Origin: Methanomassiliicoccaceae archaeon
GTDB lineage: Archaea; Thermoplasmatota; Thermoplasmata; Methanomassiliicoccales; Methanomethylophilaceae
DNA: 15,012 nt
Reading direction: 5' to 3'
NCBI GenBank assembly: GCA_016282555.1
Contig: JAEEKU010000148.1
Location: forward strand, 1 to 15,012
Shown here one piece after another: positions 1 through 7,556 of the stretch (position 1 is its first letter; each line of letters begins with the position of its first letter). The translations under genes and the position numbers were made by a program. The notes beneath the pieces were generated by a model, which had not been told where the DNA came from, made no database searches, and saw nothing but the letters and a program-made list of their open reading frames with translations.

Positions 1-938
1 CCGGTGCTGTCTCCGCAGAACGCGTCCCTCAGAAATCCCCTTAGTATTCCCTTTTCGATGATCGTATGTCTTCCGGCGGGGGTTCCCTCGTCGTCGAACA
101 CGCAGGACAGGGGTGCTTTCATTGTCGGATCGTCGGCGATGCAGAGGGATTCGGAGGCCACCTTCCCGCCGAGGGAGTCCTTCCAGAGGGTGCGTCCGTA
201 TTTGACGTTCTCCCCGTTAACGGCCGATCCGACAGAGGATAACAGCATGTCCCCGAGCTCGCCGGGGGGAAGGATCATCGTAACGCCGGAGGTTCCCCTG
301 AACTCGCGGCTCCCGGCGGCGGCCTCCGCCTTTCTGGAAAGGGAATGCGCTATGCATACCGGATCTAAATCGAGATGGGTCCCGTAGAACGTTTCCGTTC
401 CCTCGCCGGGGTGGTCGATGTTAGCCATCGAAGTGAAATGCCCGTAGACCAGGGTGCTTCTGTGACCCGTGTCCACTCCGTTGCTGTTGACCGTGCGGGA
501 GTTCATGGCGGAAACGCGTATCTGGGCGCGGGGAATATTCACTCTGCATTCCCCTATCAGCTGCTCCGCCAGTTCTCTCAGATCCTCCGGAGCGATGTTC
601 TCCGCTTTCTTGTCCCAGACGTCAGGAGCCGGTCTCCTGGCCTGTTCCTGGCAGGGGTAACTTCCGGAATCCGGGTTAACCGGCGAGTATTTCAGAACGG
701 AATCAGCCATTTCCAGACAGTCCGCCGCGGAATCCGGGGAGCAGAGGGAAACGGATGCCTTTCCGGTTCTGGACCCGTGAATCATCCGGAACATCATTCC
801 CGATTCCTTTTTGGTCTCGATGTTGCTGATCTTCGATCCGTCGATGTAAACCGTGTTCACAATGGCTTCGGAAACGTACACCTCCGCCTGATCGTACTTG
901 TCAAGAGCGCGGATCGCCCTCTCGTCAGGGTAAATCAC
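1..938 (-). CDS. tldE: TldE/PmbA-like metalloprotease partner, 3' partial
   Basis: Partial gene running off the left edge; 312 codons are open without a stop. It is the TldE (PmbA) partner of the TldD/TldE heterodimer, which degrades unfolded or modified peptides in the cytoplasm and in bacteria processes microcin B17 and CcdA. The start is GTG at 938, overlapping the TldD stop as GTGA, so the two are translationally coupled. Family features include a central segment with NSNG followed by a GTSGVTMILPP strand, and near the visible end the FDDEGTPAGR segment that also occurs in TldD. Where TldD has its HExxxH zinc motif, this protein reads LSSVGS, as expected for the non-catalytic TldE subunit. 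Assignment rests on this alignment and on position directly behind tldD. The C-terminal third lies outside the window. Confidence 0.9.
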   Translation of the reverse strand, partial: MIYPDERAIRALDKYDQAEVYVSEAIVNTVYIDGSKISNIETKKESGMMFRMIHGSRTGKASVSLCSPDSAADCLEMADSVLKYSPVNPDSGSYPCQEQARRPAPDVWDKKAENIAPEDLRELAEQLIGECRVNIPRAQIRVSAMNSRTVNSNGVDTGHRSTLVYGHFTSMANIDHPGEGTETFYGTHLDLDPVCIAHSLSRKAEAAAGSREFRGTSGVTMILPPGELGDMLLSSVGSAVNGENVKYGRTLWKDSLGGKVASESLCIADDPTMKAPLSCVFDDEGTPAGRHTIIEKGILRGFLRDAFCGDST

Positions 939-2347
939 TGTCCTCCCCCCACGATCATTCTCGCCCGCATGAACGGGCCGCCGGAGGAGACTCTGACCCA
1001 GTCTTCGATTCCCTTTCCGCACATTCCCCCGTCGAGAATCACCTCTTTCGAAAGGGCGTCGGCGGAGGAGAGTATCTCCGTCGATTTTCCGGTGAGGGTG
1101 AAGGACTGCACCATCCTGTCGATTTCCCCGTTTTTTATCACGAATCCCCTGAGGCATTTGGCTTCGAAACATCCGCCCACGGGATCTTCCATTCCGTTGA
1201 CCATTTTGTCGCACAGGATTCCGTCTTTCGTGTCGGAGATTATCTCGTCCCTGTCCCATTCCCCCGGACCGAAATACGTGTTCGTCATTCTCACCCAGGT
1301 CCTTTTCCCGAAGTTTTCGGCGCGCCCGTTTCCTGTAGGCCTGCATCCAAGGGCGGAAGCGGTCTCGAGACTGTGCATGTAGCCGCTGTAGATGCCTTTG
1401 TCTATTATCTTCGTGCAGGAAGACGGGGTTCCCTCGTCGTCGAAGGGGACGGAGCCGTGGGCCCCGGGGACGGTTCCGTTGTCGTACATGGTGATTATGT
1501 CCGAAGCTACTTTTTTTCCGATCGCGCCGGTGAGGAACGAGCGTTTCTTCGTTATCTCGTCGCCTTCGGAGGCATGCCCCATAGCCTCATGGGCCAGAAG
1601 CCCGGAGACCATGGGATCCGAGATCACGACTGCGTTTCCCGAGGGCGCTCTCCCCGCGCCGAGCGTTTTAATGGCTTCTTCCGCCGCTTTTCTTCCCGCG
1701 GCTTCGATATCCAGATCCTTTACGGTTTCGAACCCGAGGGTGCCGTCGGGGCCTTCGTAGTATTGCTCCATCCTGCTTCCGTCGGCCGCCACGGACATCG
1801 CCCTGCACAGCGTGCGGACCTCCTCCCATCCGGCATCGGATCCGGCGGAGTTGACGATATGATTGCTTTTGATCTCCTCCGAATACGCTCCGGTCCTGTT
1901 GACGATCCTCCCGTCAATGTTCTGTGATTTGTCCAGATCCAGGGCGGCGGCGATTTTTTCCGAAAGTTCCACGGAGTCGGGATGGATCTTCACTTCCGCC
2001 GGATGGTAGCCTCTCACCGCGGAGGGCTCCAGCGAGAGATCGGATATTTTCACGGAAGACGCGTTTTTCACGGCGGACGCGGCCGCTTCCATTATTTTTT
2101 CCCGGTCGAACGAGGAAACCGTTCCGTAGCCCCATCTTCCTCCCGTCCAGGCGCGGAGACAGACTCCGCCGGTGCTTTTCCTGACCAGCTGCCTCAGGTT
2201 TCCGTTCGCCGTGACCGCTCCGGTAACCCTCACGGTCTGGGATCTGGCATCCGCGAACCCGGCGCCCAGATCCGTCATTCTGGCGACGGCATCCGCGAGG
2301 ATGTCCTGGACCTCCTGCGCCTCCATTGCCGCAACAGACCGCATCAT
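935..2347 (-). CDS. tldD: TldD zinc metalloprotease subunit
   Basis: Catalytic subunit of the TldD/TldE peptidase (U62 family). The 470 residues match the usual family length. The zinc motif HEAMGH lies at residues 253-258 (His253, Glu254, His258), followed by EGDEI. The C-terminal part carries the conserved glycine-rich and cysteine segment (GGCFEAKC) expected to supply a third metal ligand. The first ATG at 2347 overlaps the stop of the upstream aminopeptidase gene (ATGA). A second ATG follows at once (2344) and a third lies at 2326, so the exact start is open by up to seven residues; a GGTGG just upstream fits the first two. The stop overlaps the GTG of tldE. With the M24 peptidase upstream this forms a three-gene peptide-degradation operon. 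Confidence 0.95.
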   Translation of the reverse strand: MMRSVAAMEAQEVQDILADAVARMTDLGAGFADARSQTVRVTGAVTANGNLRQLVRKSTGGVCLRAWTGGRWGYGTVSSFDREKIMEAAASAVKNASSVKISDLSLEPSAVRGYHPAEVKIHPDSVELSEKIAAALDLDKSQNIDGRIVNRTGAYSEEIKSNHIVNSAGSDAGWEEVRTLCRAMSVAADGSRMEQYYEGPDGTLGFETVKDLDIEAAGRKAAEEAIKTLGAGRAPSGNAVVISDPMVSGLLAHEAMGHASEGDEITKKRSFLTGAIGKKVASDIITMYDNGTVPGAHGSVPFDDEGTPSSCTKIIDKGIYSGYMHSLETASALGCRPTGNGRAENFGKRTWVRMTNTYFGPGEWDRDEIISDTKDGILCDKMVNGMEDPVGGCFEAKCLRGFVIKNGEIDRMVQSFTLTGKSTEILSSADALSKEVILDGGMCGKGIEDWVRVSSGGPFMRARMIVGGGQ

Positions 2348-3429
2348 ACCACCGTGAACGAATGATCGAACGAAGTGAGGATCTCACATCCCTCCTCCGT
2401 TATCAGACAGGTGTCTTCGATGCGTATGCCCCCGATCCCGGGGATGTAGATTCCCGGCTCGGCCGAAACTATGTTCCCCGCGCGGAGGATCTGGGGGGAC
2501 GCGGGGGAGACGGAGATCCCCTGATGGATGTCCATCCCTATGCCGTGCCCGAAGGAGTGTATGAATTTTCCTTTGAATTCAGAATCGTCGATTATTTTTC
2601 TCGCGGCAAGATCCGCGTCGCAGGCTTTAGCTCCGCTGCGGTATTCCGATATTCCGGCCTCCTGAGCTTTCCTCACTATTTCATAGGCTCTCTCCAGTAT
2701 CTCAGGGGGTTTTCCGAGGAATACGGTGCGGGTCATGTCCGAGCAGTAGCGGTCGTATTTGGATCCGAAATCGAAAAGGGCGGTGTCTCCCTTTTTCAGC
2801 CTGTATCCGCACGGCATATGATGCGGCTGCGAGGAATAGGGGCCGAAGGCGGCTATCGTGTCGAACGCGTTCCCGGTTCCCCCGAGCTCTCTCATCCGGT
2901 TGTCCATTTTAGCCGCTATCTCTTTTTCGGAGACGCCTTCGGAGAGGTAATCCGGAATCTCCCCGGCGACGACCGAGGAGATCCTGCAGGCTTCTCTGGT
3001 CGCCGCTATCTCTTTTTCGTCTTTTACTGAAACGGTATCTTCTATCGCTTTCCCGGCATCCGAAACCGTTATCCCCTCCGCGGTTTTCTTGACGTATTCC
3101 ACCGCGGCGTAGGATACGGAATGGATGTTGAACCCCACGTTTCTGCATCCGGAGAGAGATTCCCTGATGAACCGGTTCTTCTCCTCGCGGTCGTGGTAGA
3201 CGAGCACGTTTCCCGCGCCCGATTCCGCGGATTCCGCTTCGAGAACCGAGACGATCACGTCCAGAGAACCGTCTCTCTTCGCTATCGCGAGCGATCCCTC
3301 GAAGGTTCCGGAGGTCTGTTCAGTAAGGTACCAGAAAGTCGAATCCAGGAACGGCTCCCCGTCGTTCGCTATGACGACGGCGTCCAGGCCGTCCGAGTTC
3401 GACATGAGTCTTTCGCTTCTGCTTTCCAT
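2344..3429 (-). CDS. pepQ: M24 family Xaa-Pro aminopeptidase-like metallopeptidase
   Basis: Cytoplasmic M24 (pita-bread fold) metallopeptidase, removing N-terminal residues from proline-containing peptides or cleaving Xaa-Pro dipeptides; which of these cannot be read from sequence. The N-terminal creatinase-like domain spans about residues 1-130 and the catalytic domain about 135-350. All five dinuclear metal ligands are in place: Asp220 (FDFGSKYD), Asp231 (SDMTRT), His295 (HSFGHGIG), Glu324 (AEPGIY) and Glu338 (RIEDT). Length 361 residues is normal for archaeal PepQ/PepP proteins. The start is ATG at 3429; an ATG at 3405 (Met9) is an alternative, and neither has a strong ribosome binding site. 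It is first in an operon with tldD and tldE (ATGA overlap). The symbol is by family; the substrate is inferred. Confidence 0.9.
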   Translation of the reverse strand: MESRSERLMSNSDGLDAVVIANDGEPFLDSTFWYLTEQTSGTFEGSLAIAKRDGSLDVIVSVLEAESAESGAGNVLVYHDREEKNRFIRESLSGCRNVGFNIHSVSYAAVEYVKKTAEGITVSDAGKAIEDTVSVKDEKEIAATREACRISSVVAGEIPDYLSEGVSEKEIAAKMDNRMRELGGTGNAFDTIAAFGPYSSQPHHMPCGYRLKKGDTALFDFGSKYDRYCSDMTRTVFLGKPPEILERAYEIVRKAQEAGISEYRSGAKACDADLAARKIIDDSEFKGKFIHSFGHGIGMDIHQGISVSPASPQILRAGNIVSAEPGIYIPGIGGIRIEDTCLITEEGCEILTSFDHSFTVV

Positions 3430-3445
3430 GAGCGGCAGATAGCGG

Positions 3446-3492
3446 AAAAAGTGATAACTGTGCCGGTTCCCCTCGATGAAACGGGAACCGGC
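3446..3492 (-). terminator. Hairpin plus T-run behind nadX
   Basis: A perfect 10-bp inverted repeat (GCCGGTTCCC at 3462-3471, GGGAACCGGC at 3483-3492) with an 11-nt loop begins 6 nt after the nadX stop. Read on the minus strand it is followed about 11 nt later by five T residues (3450-3446). This resembles an intrinsic terminator, or an attenuator between nadX and the peptidase operon, since the next start codon is at 3429. Archaeal termination depends mainly on the T-run, so the role of the stem is uncertain. Confidence 0.5.
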
Positions 3493-3498
3493 GCGGGA

Positions 3499-4305
3499 TC
3501 ATATCCCGATCCATTCGTTGCGGACGATTCTTTTGAGCGCGGAAATCGCGGACATCGCCGCCAGATAAGACGTTTTGGGATTGTCCGGGGAGGGGACGTT
3601 GTACGTGTGGCATACCATGCTTCCGAATTCCCCGTTAAGCCTGAGCTCGTAGGAGTTGCTGCGGGTCTCCGGATCGAGAACCAGGGTGACTCTGGTCTTC
3701 TCGAATCCTATGCCGAGAAGACTCACCGTCGCGGCAACGTTGATGTTCTTCGGGAAGAGCCTCACCGCTTCCCCGGCCGTTCCGGAGAAGATGACCGTTC
3801 TCTCCGCCACTTTCCCGACGTCTATCCCCTTGTCAATGACGTACGGAACGTCGGTGAGGCTTCTCGGCCCCACGGTGGTGATCAGCTCCACATTGTCCAG
3901 TTCTCCCACGGAGGAGGATCTGAGTCCGTCCGTCCCGCATATCGCGCCGGAGGGGATGTAGATGCGGGCCTCGCAGGCCGCCGCTTTCTCCCTCACGGAT
4001 CTGAGGAAATCGTCGTCGACCAGGGCTCCGACGGACATGATCATGATGTCCACTCCCCTGGCTACGACTTTCGGCAGTATGGAGCGGGCAGCCTCCTGGG
4101 TCGCCGATTCAATAACGAGATCGCAGTGGTAGAGCTCCTCCTCCACGTTGTCCACTACGATCGCTTTTCTGAGTTTGGATGCCAGATCGGCCGCCTTCCC
4201 GGGTATGATGTCCGTGAGGTAGATCCTCTTCACTTCGGCCATCTCGTCCGCCGCCGCGGCGAGTTTGGATCCGATCGAACCGCATCCGACGATCGTTAAG
4301 CGCAT
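3499..4305 (-). CDS. nadX: L-aspartate dehydrogenase (NAD biosynthesis)
   Basis: Oxidises L-aspartate to iminoaspartate with NAD(P), the first step of de novo NAD synthesis in organisms that use this enzyme in place of aspartate oxidase NadB; quinolinate synthase NadA would take the product. The 268 residues match the family. The N-terminal Rossmann dinucleotide motif GCGSIG is at residues 7-12. The SGAICGTDG segment lies near residue 120, and the C-terminal HTYNVPSPDNPKTS block is the characteristic AspDH active-site signature. The start ATG at 4305 lies about 25 nt downstream of a TATA-like palindrome, consistent with a leaderless or very short leader. A hairpin and T-run follow the stop, so it may be a single-gene unit. 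No nadA or nadC is in the window. Confidence 0.93.
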   Translation of the reverse strand: MRLTIVGCGSIGSKLAAAADEMAEVKRIYLTDIIPGKAADLASKLRKAIVVDNVEEELYHCDLVIESATQEAARSILPKVVARGVDIMIMSVGALVDDDFLRSVREKAAACEARIYIPSGAICGTDGLRSSSVGELDNVELITTVGPRSLTDVPYVIDKGIDVGKVAERTVIFSGTAGEAVRLFPKNINVAATVSLLGIGFEKTRVTLVLDPETRSNSYELRLNGEFGSMVCHTYNVPSPDNPKTSYLAAMSAISALKRIVRNEWIGI

Positions 4306-4324
4306 GAGCCGCCCCTACATGCTA

Positions 4325-4336
4325 CTTAATATTAAG
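4325..4336 (-). promoter_or_regulatory. TATA-like 12-bp palindrome upstream of nadX
   Basis: The perfect palindrome CTTAATATTAAG is centred 25 nt upstream of the nadX ATG, the distance expected of an archaeal TATA box driving a leaderless transcript. Being symmetric it could also be a regulator site covering the promoter. It is one of several symmetric or repeated elements in this 125-bp gap. Confidence 0.5.
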
Positions 4337-4346
4337 CATTTTGTCC

Positions 4347-4410
4347 GATAACCGCGTTATTTAGATTTAATTCGTTGATAATACGCAGTATTTCTTCGAT
4401 AAACGCAGTT
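4347..4410. repeat. Three imperfect direct repeats upstream of nadX
   Basis: Three related 12-13 bp copies lie in the same orientation: GATAACCGCGTT (4347-4358), GATAATACGCAGT (4377-4389) and GATAAACGCAGTT (4398-4410). Their starts are 30 and 21 bp apart, near three and two helical turns. They sit just upstream of the nadX TATA-like element and behind the 3' end of the HD gene. A perfect 10-bp palindrome AATTCGAATT follows at 4421-4430. A regulator-binding array is possible; nothing identifies the regulator. Confidence 0.35.
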
Positions 4411-4430
4411 CAATTATCGTAATTCGAATT

Positions 4431-5069
4431 TCAGCGGACGCCGTTCCACTCGTCTCCGAACTCTTTCAGGAACTCCTCCATGTATCTGTGGCGCCCCTCC
4501 GCTATTTCTCTGGCGGTTTCCGTGTTCATCATATCCCTTAGCTTCAGAAGCTTCTCGTGAAAGTGGCTGATCGTGGTTCCTTCGCTTCTGCGGTAGCTTT
4601 CCCAGTCCATCTCCGTATTCGGGATCTCCTCAGGTATGTGCATCGCTCTCCCCCTGCTTCCCCCGTATGCGAACGCTCTTCCGATGCCTATTGCGCCAAT
4701 CGCGTCCAGCCTGTCGGCGTCCTGGACGATTTTCCCCTCGAGAGAGTCCGGAACCTGCGAATCCGTGCCTTTGAACGATACGCCGGAGATGATCCCGCAG
4801 ATTCTGTCCTGAACGTCTCCGGGAATATTTTCGGAATCCATGAATCTCCGCGCGTTGGCGAATCCGTTATTTCCGAAAAGCTTCCAGTCGTCCGCATCGT
4901 GGAGGAGGGCGGCCATTCTCACCGCGAACTCGTCCCCTCCCTCTGACCGAAGGATCCTCAGCGCCATGGAATGCACCCTCAGCGTGTGGTAGATGTCGTG
5001 CCCTCCGGAATCCTTTTTGAAAAGCTCTCCGGCGAATTCCGCCGCCCTCGCGAATATCTCCTCGTCCAT
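4431..5069 (-). CDS. HD-domain phosphohydrolase
   Basis: Metal-dependent phosphohydrolase of the HD superfamily, in the small single-domain group that includes YedJ-like proteins (COG1418-type). The 212-residue protein shows the full H...HD...D set: His28 (GHDIYHTLRV), His57-Asp58 (LLHDADDWK) and Asp117 (VQDADRLDAIG). The following GAIGIGRAFAYGG stretch is typical of this subgroup. Substrates in the family are nucleotides or other phosphate esters, and none can be chosen here. The ATG at 5069 is 25 nt downstream of TTTATA, which implies a leaderless transcript. It is divergent from archease, with 64 bp between the two start codons. No membrane segments or extra domains are visible. Confidence 0.88.
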   Translation of the reverse strand: MDEEIFARAAEFAGELFKKDSGGHDIYHTLRVHSMALRILRSEGGDEFAVRMAALLHDADDWKLFGNNGFANARRFMDSENIPGDVQDRICGIISGVSFKGTDSQVPDSLEGKIVQDADRLDAIGAIGIGRAFAYGGSRGRAMHIPEEIPNTEMDWESYRRSEGTTISHFHEKLLKLRDMMNTETAREIAEGRHRYMEEFLKEFGDEWNGVR

Positions 5070-5091
5070 GACCGGGTTATGTCCCGCCGGG

Positions 5092-5097
5092 TATAAA
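5092..5097 (-). promoter_or_regulatory. TATA box of the HD-domain gene
   Basis: TTTATA on the minus strand, centred about 25 nt upstream of the ATG at 5069. At this spacing transcription would start at or within a few bases of the start codon. Confidence 0.55.
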
Positions 5098-5103
5098 CGC
5101 TCA

Positions 5104-5109
5104 TATTAA
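5104..5109 (+). promoter_or_regulatory. TATA-like box of the archease gene
   Basis: TATTAA on the plus strand, centred about 27 nt upstream of the archease ATG at 5134. It is back to back with the HD-gene TATA box, making this a compact divergent promoter. A GGCAGGGC just before the ATG could act as a weak ribosome binding site if a short leader exists. Confidence 0.45.
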
Positions 5110-5133
5110 GACTAGAAGAATATACGGCAGGGC

Positions 5134-5541
5134 ATGGAGAGGTACGTTCTGGCGGATCACACGGCGGATCTGATGGTGAAGGCTGCGGGCAGCACTCTGG
5201 AGGAATGCTTCGCGAACGCGGGGTACGCTCTGTTCGATCAGACGGTGGATCTTTCCGGGATCGGCACCTCCGAAGAGACGGAATTCACGGTATCGGGGGA
5301 GGACGACGAGGACAGGCTCTATTCCTTCCTCTCCGAGCTGCTGTTTCTGGAGGACTGCGACGGTCTCGTTCTCAAGGAGATAAGCGTGAGGTTCGACGGG
5401 AACGACGTCATCTGCACCGGGAGGGGGGAGACCCTCGACCGCTCCAGACACAGGGTGAAGTCGGAGATCAAAGCCGTGACGTACCACATGATGAACATAG
5501 ACAGAGACGAACCGTCGGTAACGGTGCTGTTCGACGTGTAA
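5134..5541 (+). CDS. Archease, cofactor of the RtcB RNA ligase
   Basis: Archease promotes guanylylation and multiple turnover of the RtcB tRNA-splicing ligase, and so helps join tRNA exons after intron removal. The 135-residue length is typical. The N-terminal DHTAD motif (residues 8-12) provides conserved metal-binding aspartates. The ECFANAGYALF helix, the acidic middle region, and the C-terminal KAVTYHMM segment ending in FDV (Asp134) complete the family pattern. It is transcribed divergently from the HD gene. Its TAA stop is only 31 nt before the next start, and that gap contains a separate TATA-like element, so the downstream genes may have their own promoter. rtcB is not in the window. 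Confidence 0.95.
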   Translation: MERYVLADHTADLMVKAAGSTLEECFANAGYALFDQTVDLSGIGTSEETEFTVSGEDDEDRLYSFLSELLFLEDCDGLVLKEISVRFDGNDVICTGRGETLDRSRHRVKSEIKAVTYHMMNIDRDEPSVTVLFDV

Positions 5542-5544
5542 ATC

Positions 5545-5550
5545 TTTATC
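5545..5550 (+). promoter_or_regulatory. TATA-like box before the formyltransferase gene
   Basis: TTTATC centred about 25 nt upstream of the ATG at 5573 and just behind the archease TAA. The spacing matches a leaderless promoter for the formyltransferase and HAD gene pair. Confidence 0.4.
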
Positions 5551-5572
5551 TACGGTCGGTATAGGTGTTGCG

Positions 5573-6397
5573 ATGCTCAGGTTAGGTTGGTTCTCCACGG
5601 GAAGGGGTCCCGGATCCCGCAGCCTTCTGAAGGCGGTTATGGATAAGAAAGCCGAAGGCGTTCTGGACGTCGAGATCTCGTTCGTGTTCTGCAACTGGGA
5701 CAACGAAGAGGAAGACAATCCGCGCAAGGAGCAGAGGAAGCTGTTTTTCGATATGGTGAGGGGGTACGGCATTCCTCTGATCACGGAGTCCTGGAAGAAG
5801 TTCGAGCCGGAGCTCCGCGAGAAAGATCCGGAGGCGTGGAGGAACGAATACGGGAAGGTTCTGAGGAAGAAAACATCCGGAACCGGCTTCGATCTCGGGA
5901 TACTCGCCGGATACATGATGTGGATGGACGACGAGACCTGCAGGGAATACGATATGCTGAATCTGCACCCGGCGCTTCCGGACGGCCCCAAGGGGACGTG
6001 GCAGGAGGTTATCTGGCAGCTTATTTCCGAAAACGCGGACCGCCAGGGAGTCATGATCCACCTGTGCACCGAGGAATGGGATCGCGGGGCCGCGCTCACA
6101 TACTGCGGATTCCCGATCCGCGGAGGTGTTTACGACAAGCTCTGGGAGGATTTCGGGAAAAAGCTGGAGAACAGTTCACTGGAGGACATCAGATCATCCG
6201 AAGGAACCGAAGAGCCTCTTTTCAAAAAAATCAGGGAGGACGGATCCGCCAGGGAGCTTCCTCTCATCGTCGCCACCATCAGGGAATTCGCGGACGGCCG
6301 CGTATGCATAAAAGACAAAAAGCTCTATTCCGGCGGAAAGATTCTGGACGGACCTTACGATCTCTCCGCTCAGGTCGACGCATCCCTGGGGCTGTGA
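5573..6397 (+). CDS. PurN-like formyltransferase-fold protein
   Basis: Formyl_trans_N-fold protein related to glycinamide ribonucleotide transformylase (PurN). The N-terminus GWFSTGRGPGSRSLL matches the PurN phosphate-binding start. The catalytic triad equivalent is visible as Asn130 and His132 in NLHPALP and Asp170 in EEWDRGAAL. At 274 residues it is clearly longer than PurN (about 200): the extra length lies in a charged segment at about residues 40-105 and a C-terminal tail after about 210. Many archaea formylate GAR by formate-dependent PurT instead, so both substrate and formyl donor are uncertain. The HAD-like gene begins 2 nt after its stop, so the two are almost certainly co-transcribed. 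Fold assignment is firm; the biochemical role is not. Confidence 0.8.
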   Translation: MLRLGWFSTGRGPGSRSLLKAVMDKKAEGVLDVEISFVFCNWDNEEEDNPRKEQRKLFFDMVRGYGIPLITESWKKFEPELREKDPEAWRNEYGKVLRKKTSGTGFDLGILAGYMMWMDDETCREYDMLNLHPALPDGPKGTWQEVIWQLISENADRQGVMIHLCTEEWDRGAALTYCGFPIRGGVYDKLWEDFGKKLENSSLEDIRSSEGTEEPLFKKIREDGSARELPLIVATIREFADGRVCIKDKKLYSGGKILDGPYDLSAQVDASLGL

Positions 6398-6399
6398 AA

Positions 6400-7500
6400 A
6401 TGCCCGGAGAATTCGATCCCGCCGAGGAGCTGGGGCTGGGGCCCAGAAGGTATCTCCTGCTGGAACCCAGGGGATTTCTCCTGAACGGCGATATCAACAG
6501 GGAGATCTGCGCCGAGCTCATTCCCGGCGGGGACAGGCTGTACGATGTCATCGAGAGATACGATTACATTGCGGGATTCGTCAAAGATCCGGAGGGTCCG
6601 TACGGCTCATCGGCTAAATACATGATTCCGTTCCTCAAGGTTTACGGAGCGACCGAAAGATCCATGTACGAGGCGGCAAAGAAGAAGATGAGGTTCACGC
6701 GCGGCGCGAAGGATTCCTGCGCGTATCTCTCGGAGCTGATGAACGTTTTCATCCGCACCGGCATGTACGATCAGGCTCTGACTCATTTCCTGAACGTGCT
6801 GGGCTCTCCCGGCGCGAACATATGCGGCACCGATTCCGCGATCGATCCCTTCAATCTGGATCGCACCGATTCCGAGAAGATAAAAGAAATCGCCGGGAAG
6901 CTCTCGTCCCTGGAAGTGTCCTCTTTCGAGTATCCGCGGGATACCTCCGATCTCATTCCGGAGGACTCGGAGCTCTTCAGGAAGGCCCGCAGGGCGCTGG
7001 GGCGCGATATGCCGCTTCAGGGCGCAGTGCTGTTCGAAGGCTGCAAATCCATAAACTCTCTGGATAAAGCCTGGGTCTGCGCGGATAAAAAGATCCGGGA
7101 TCAGGACGGCACGGTATACATCGGAAGCAATGCCAGCGACTGCAAAGCGATGAGCCTCGTAAGCTCCTATTCCGGTATGGCGATATCCTTCAACGGAACG
7201 GACGCGGCGGCCAGATCATGCAGGATCGCCATCGTTTCGGACGATTCTCTGGCTGGAACCTTCTTCGCGCAGCTGTTCAACAGCTACGGATACCAGCATA
7301 CTCTGGAGATCGCTCAGGACTGGAGCAGGAAAAATCTGGATTCGTGCGAAATCTCCGACAGGCGCGTCGTCGACAGGATCCTTTCCAGAACCGGAGCATT
7401 TCCGAAGGTTTTCGTCGTCGACAGAAACAACGTCGAAGACGTGGTGGAGAAGAACAGAAACGCCTGCAAAAAGATCAAAGCCGGGAGATCCGGGTACTGA
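6400..7500 (+). CDS. COG4030/EhaR-type HAD-like protein, catalytic Asp apparently lost
   Basis: A 366-residue archaeal protein resembling the COG4030 family, some members of which are annotated as energy-converting hydrogenase A subunit R, with a HAD phosphatase fold. Support comes from the LIPGGDRLYDVIERYD segment (about residues 40-55), IPFLKVYGAT (76-85) and the late YIGSNASDCKAMSLV...MAISFNGTDAA block, which aligns with HAD motif IV. As I recall the family, the N-terminal strand reads FISDCEGP; here it is LLLEPRGF (19-26), so the nucleophile Asp and following Glu are replaced. Motif IV GDSxxD has become GSNASD. It may therefore be a binding or regulatory protein. The ATG at 6400 lies 2 nt after the formyltransferase stop; the reading frame is open further upstream, but that part overlaps the formyltransferase gene. 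No eha hydrogenase genes are nearby. Confidence 0.65.
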   Translation: MPGEFDPAEELGLGPRRYLLLEPRGFLLNGDINREICAELIPGGDRLYDVIERYDYIAGFVKDPEGPYGSSAKYMIPFLKVYGATERSMYEAAKKKMRFTRGAKDSCAYLSELMNVFIRTGMYDQALTHFLNVLGSPGANICGTDSAIDPFNLDRTDSEKIKEIAGKLSSLEVSSFEYPRDTSDLIPEDSELFRKARRALGRDMPLQGAVLFEGCKSINSLDKAWVCADKKIRDQDGTVYIGSNASDCKAMSLVSSYSGMAISFNGTDAAARSCRIAIVSDDSLAGTFFAQLFNSYGYQHTLEIAQDWSRKNLDSCEISDRRVVDRILSRTGAFPKVFVVDRNNVEDVVEKNRNACKKIKAGRSGY

Positions 7501-7556
7501 AACGGAACGATCAGCAGGGATTGCATAAGAGCAACCGAGGATAATCCGGACAGATA

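Noticed and set aside
375..2365. Long plus-strand open frames across the tldE and tldD genes
   Set aside because: They mirror the minus-strand coding genes in this high-GC DNA, have no recognisable domains, and the minus-strand proteins carry the family motifs.
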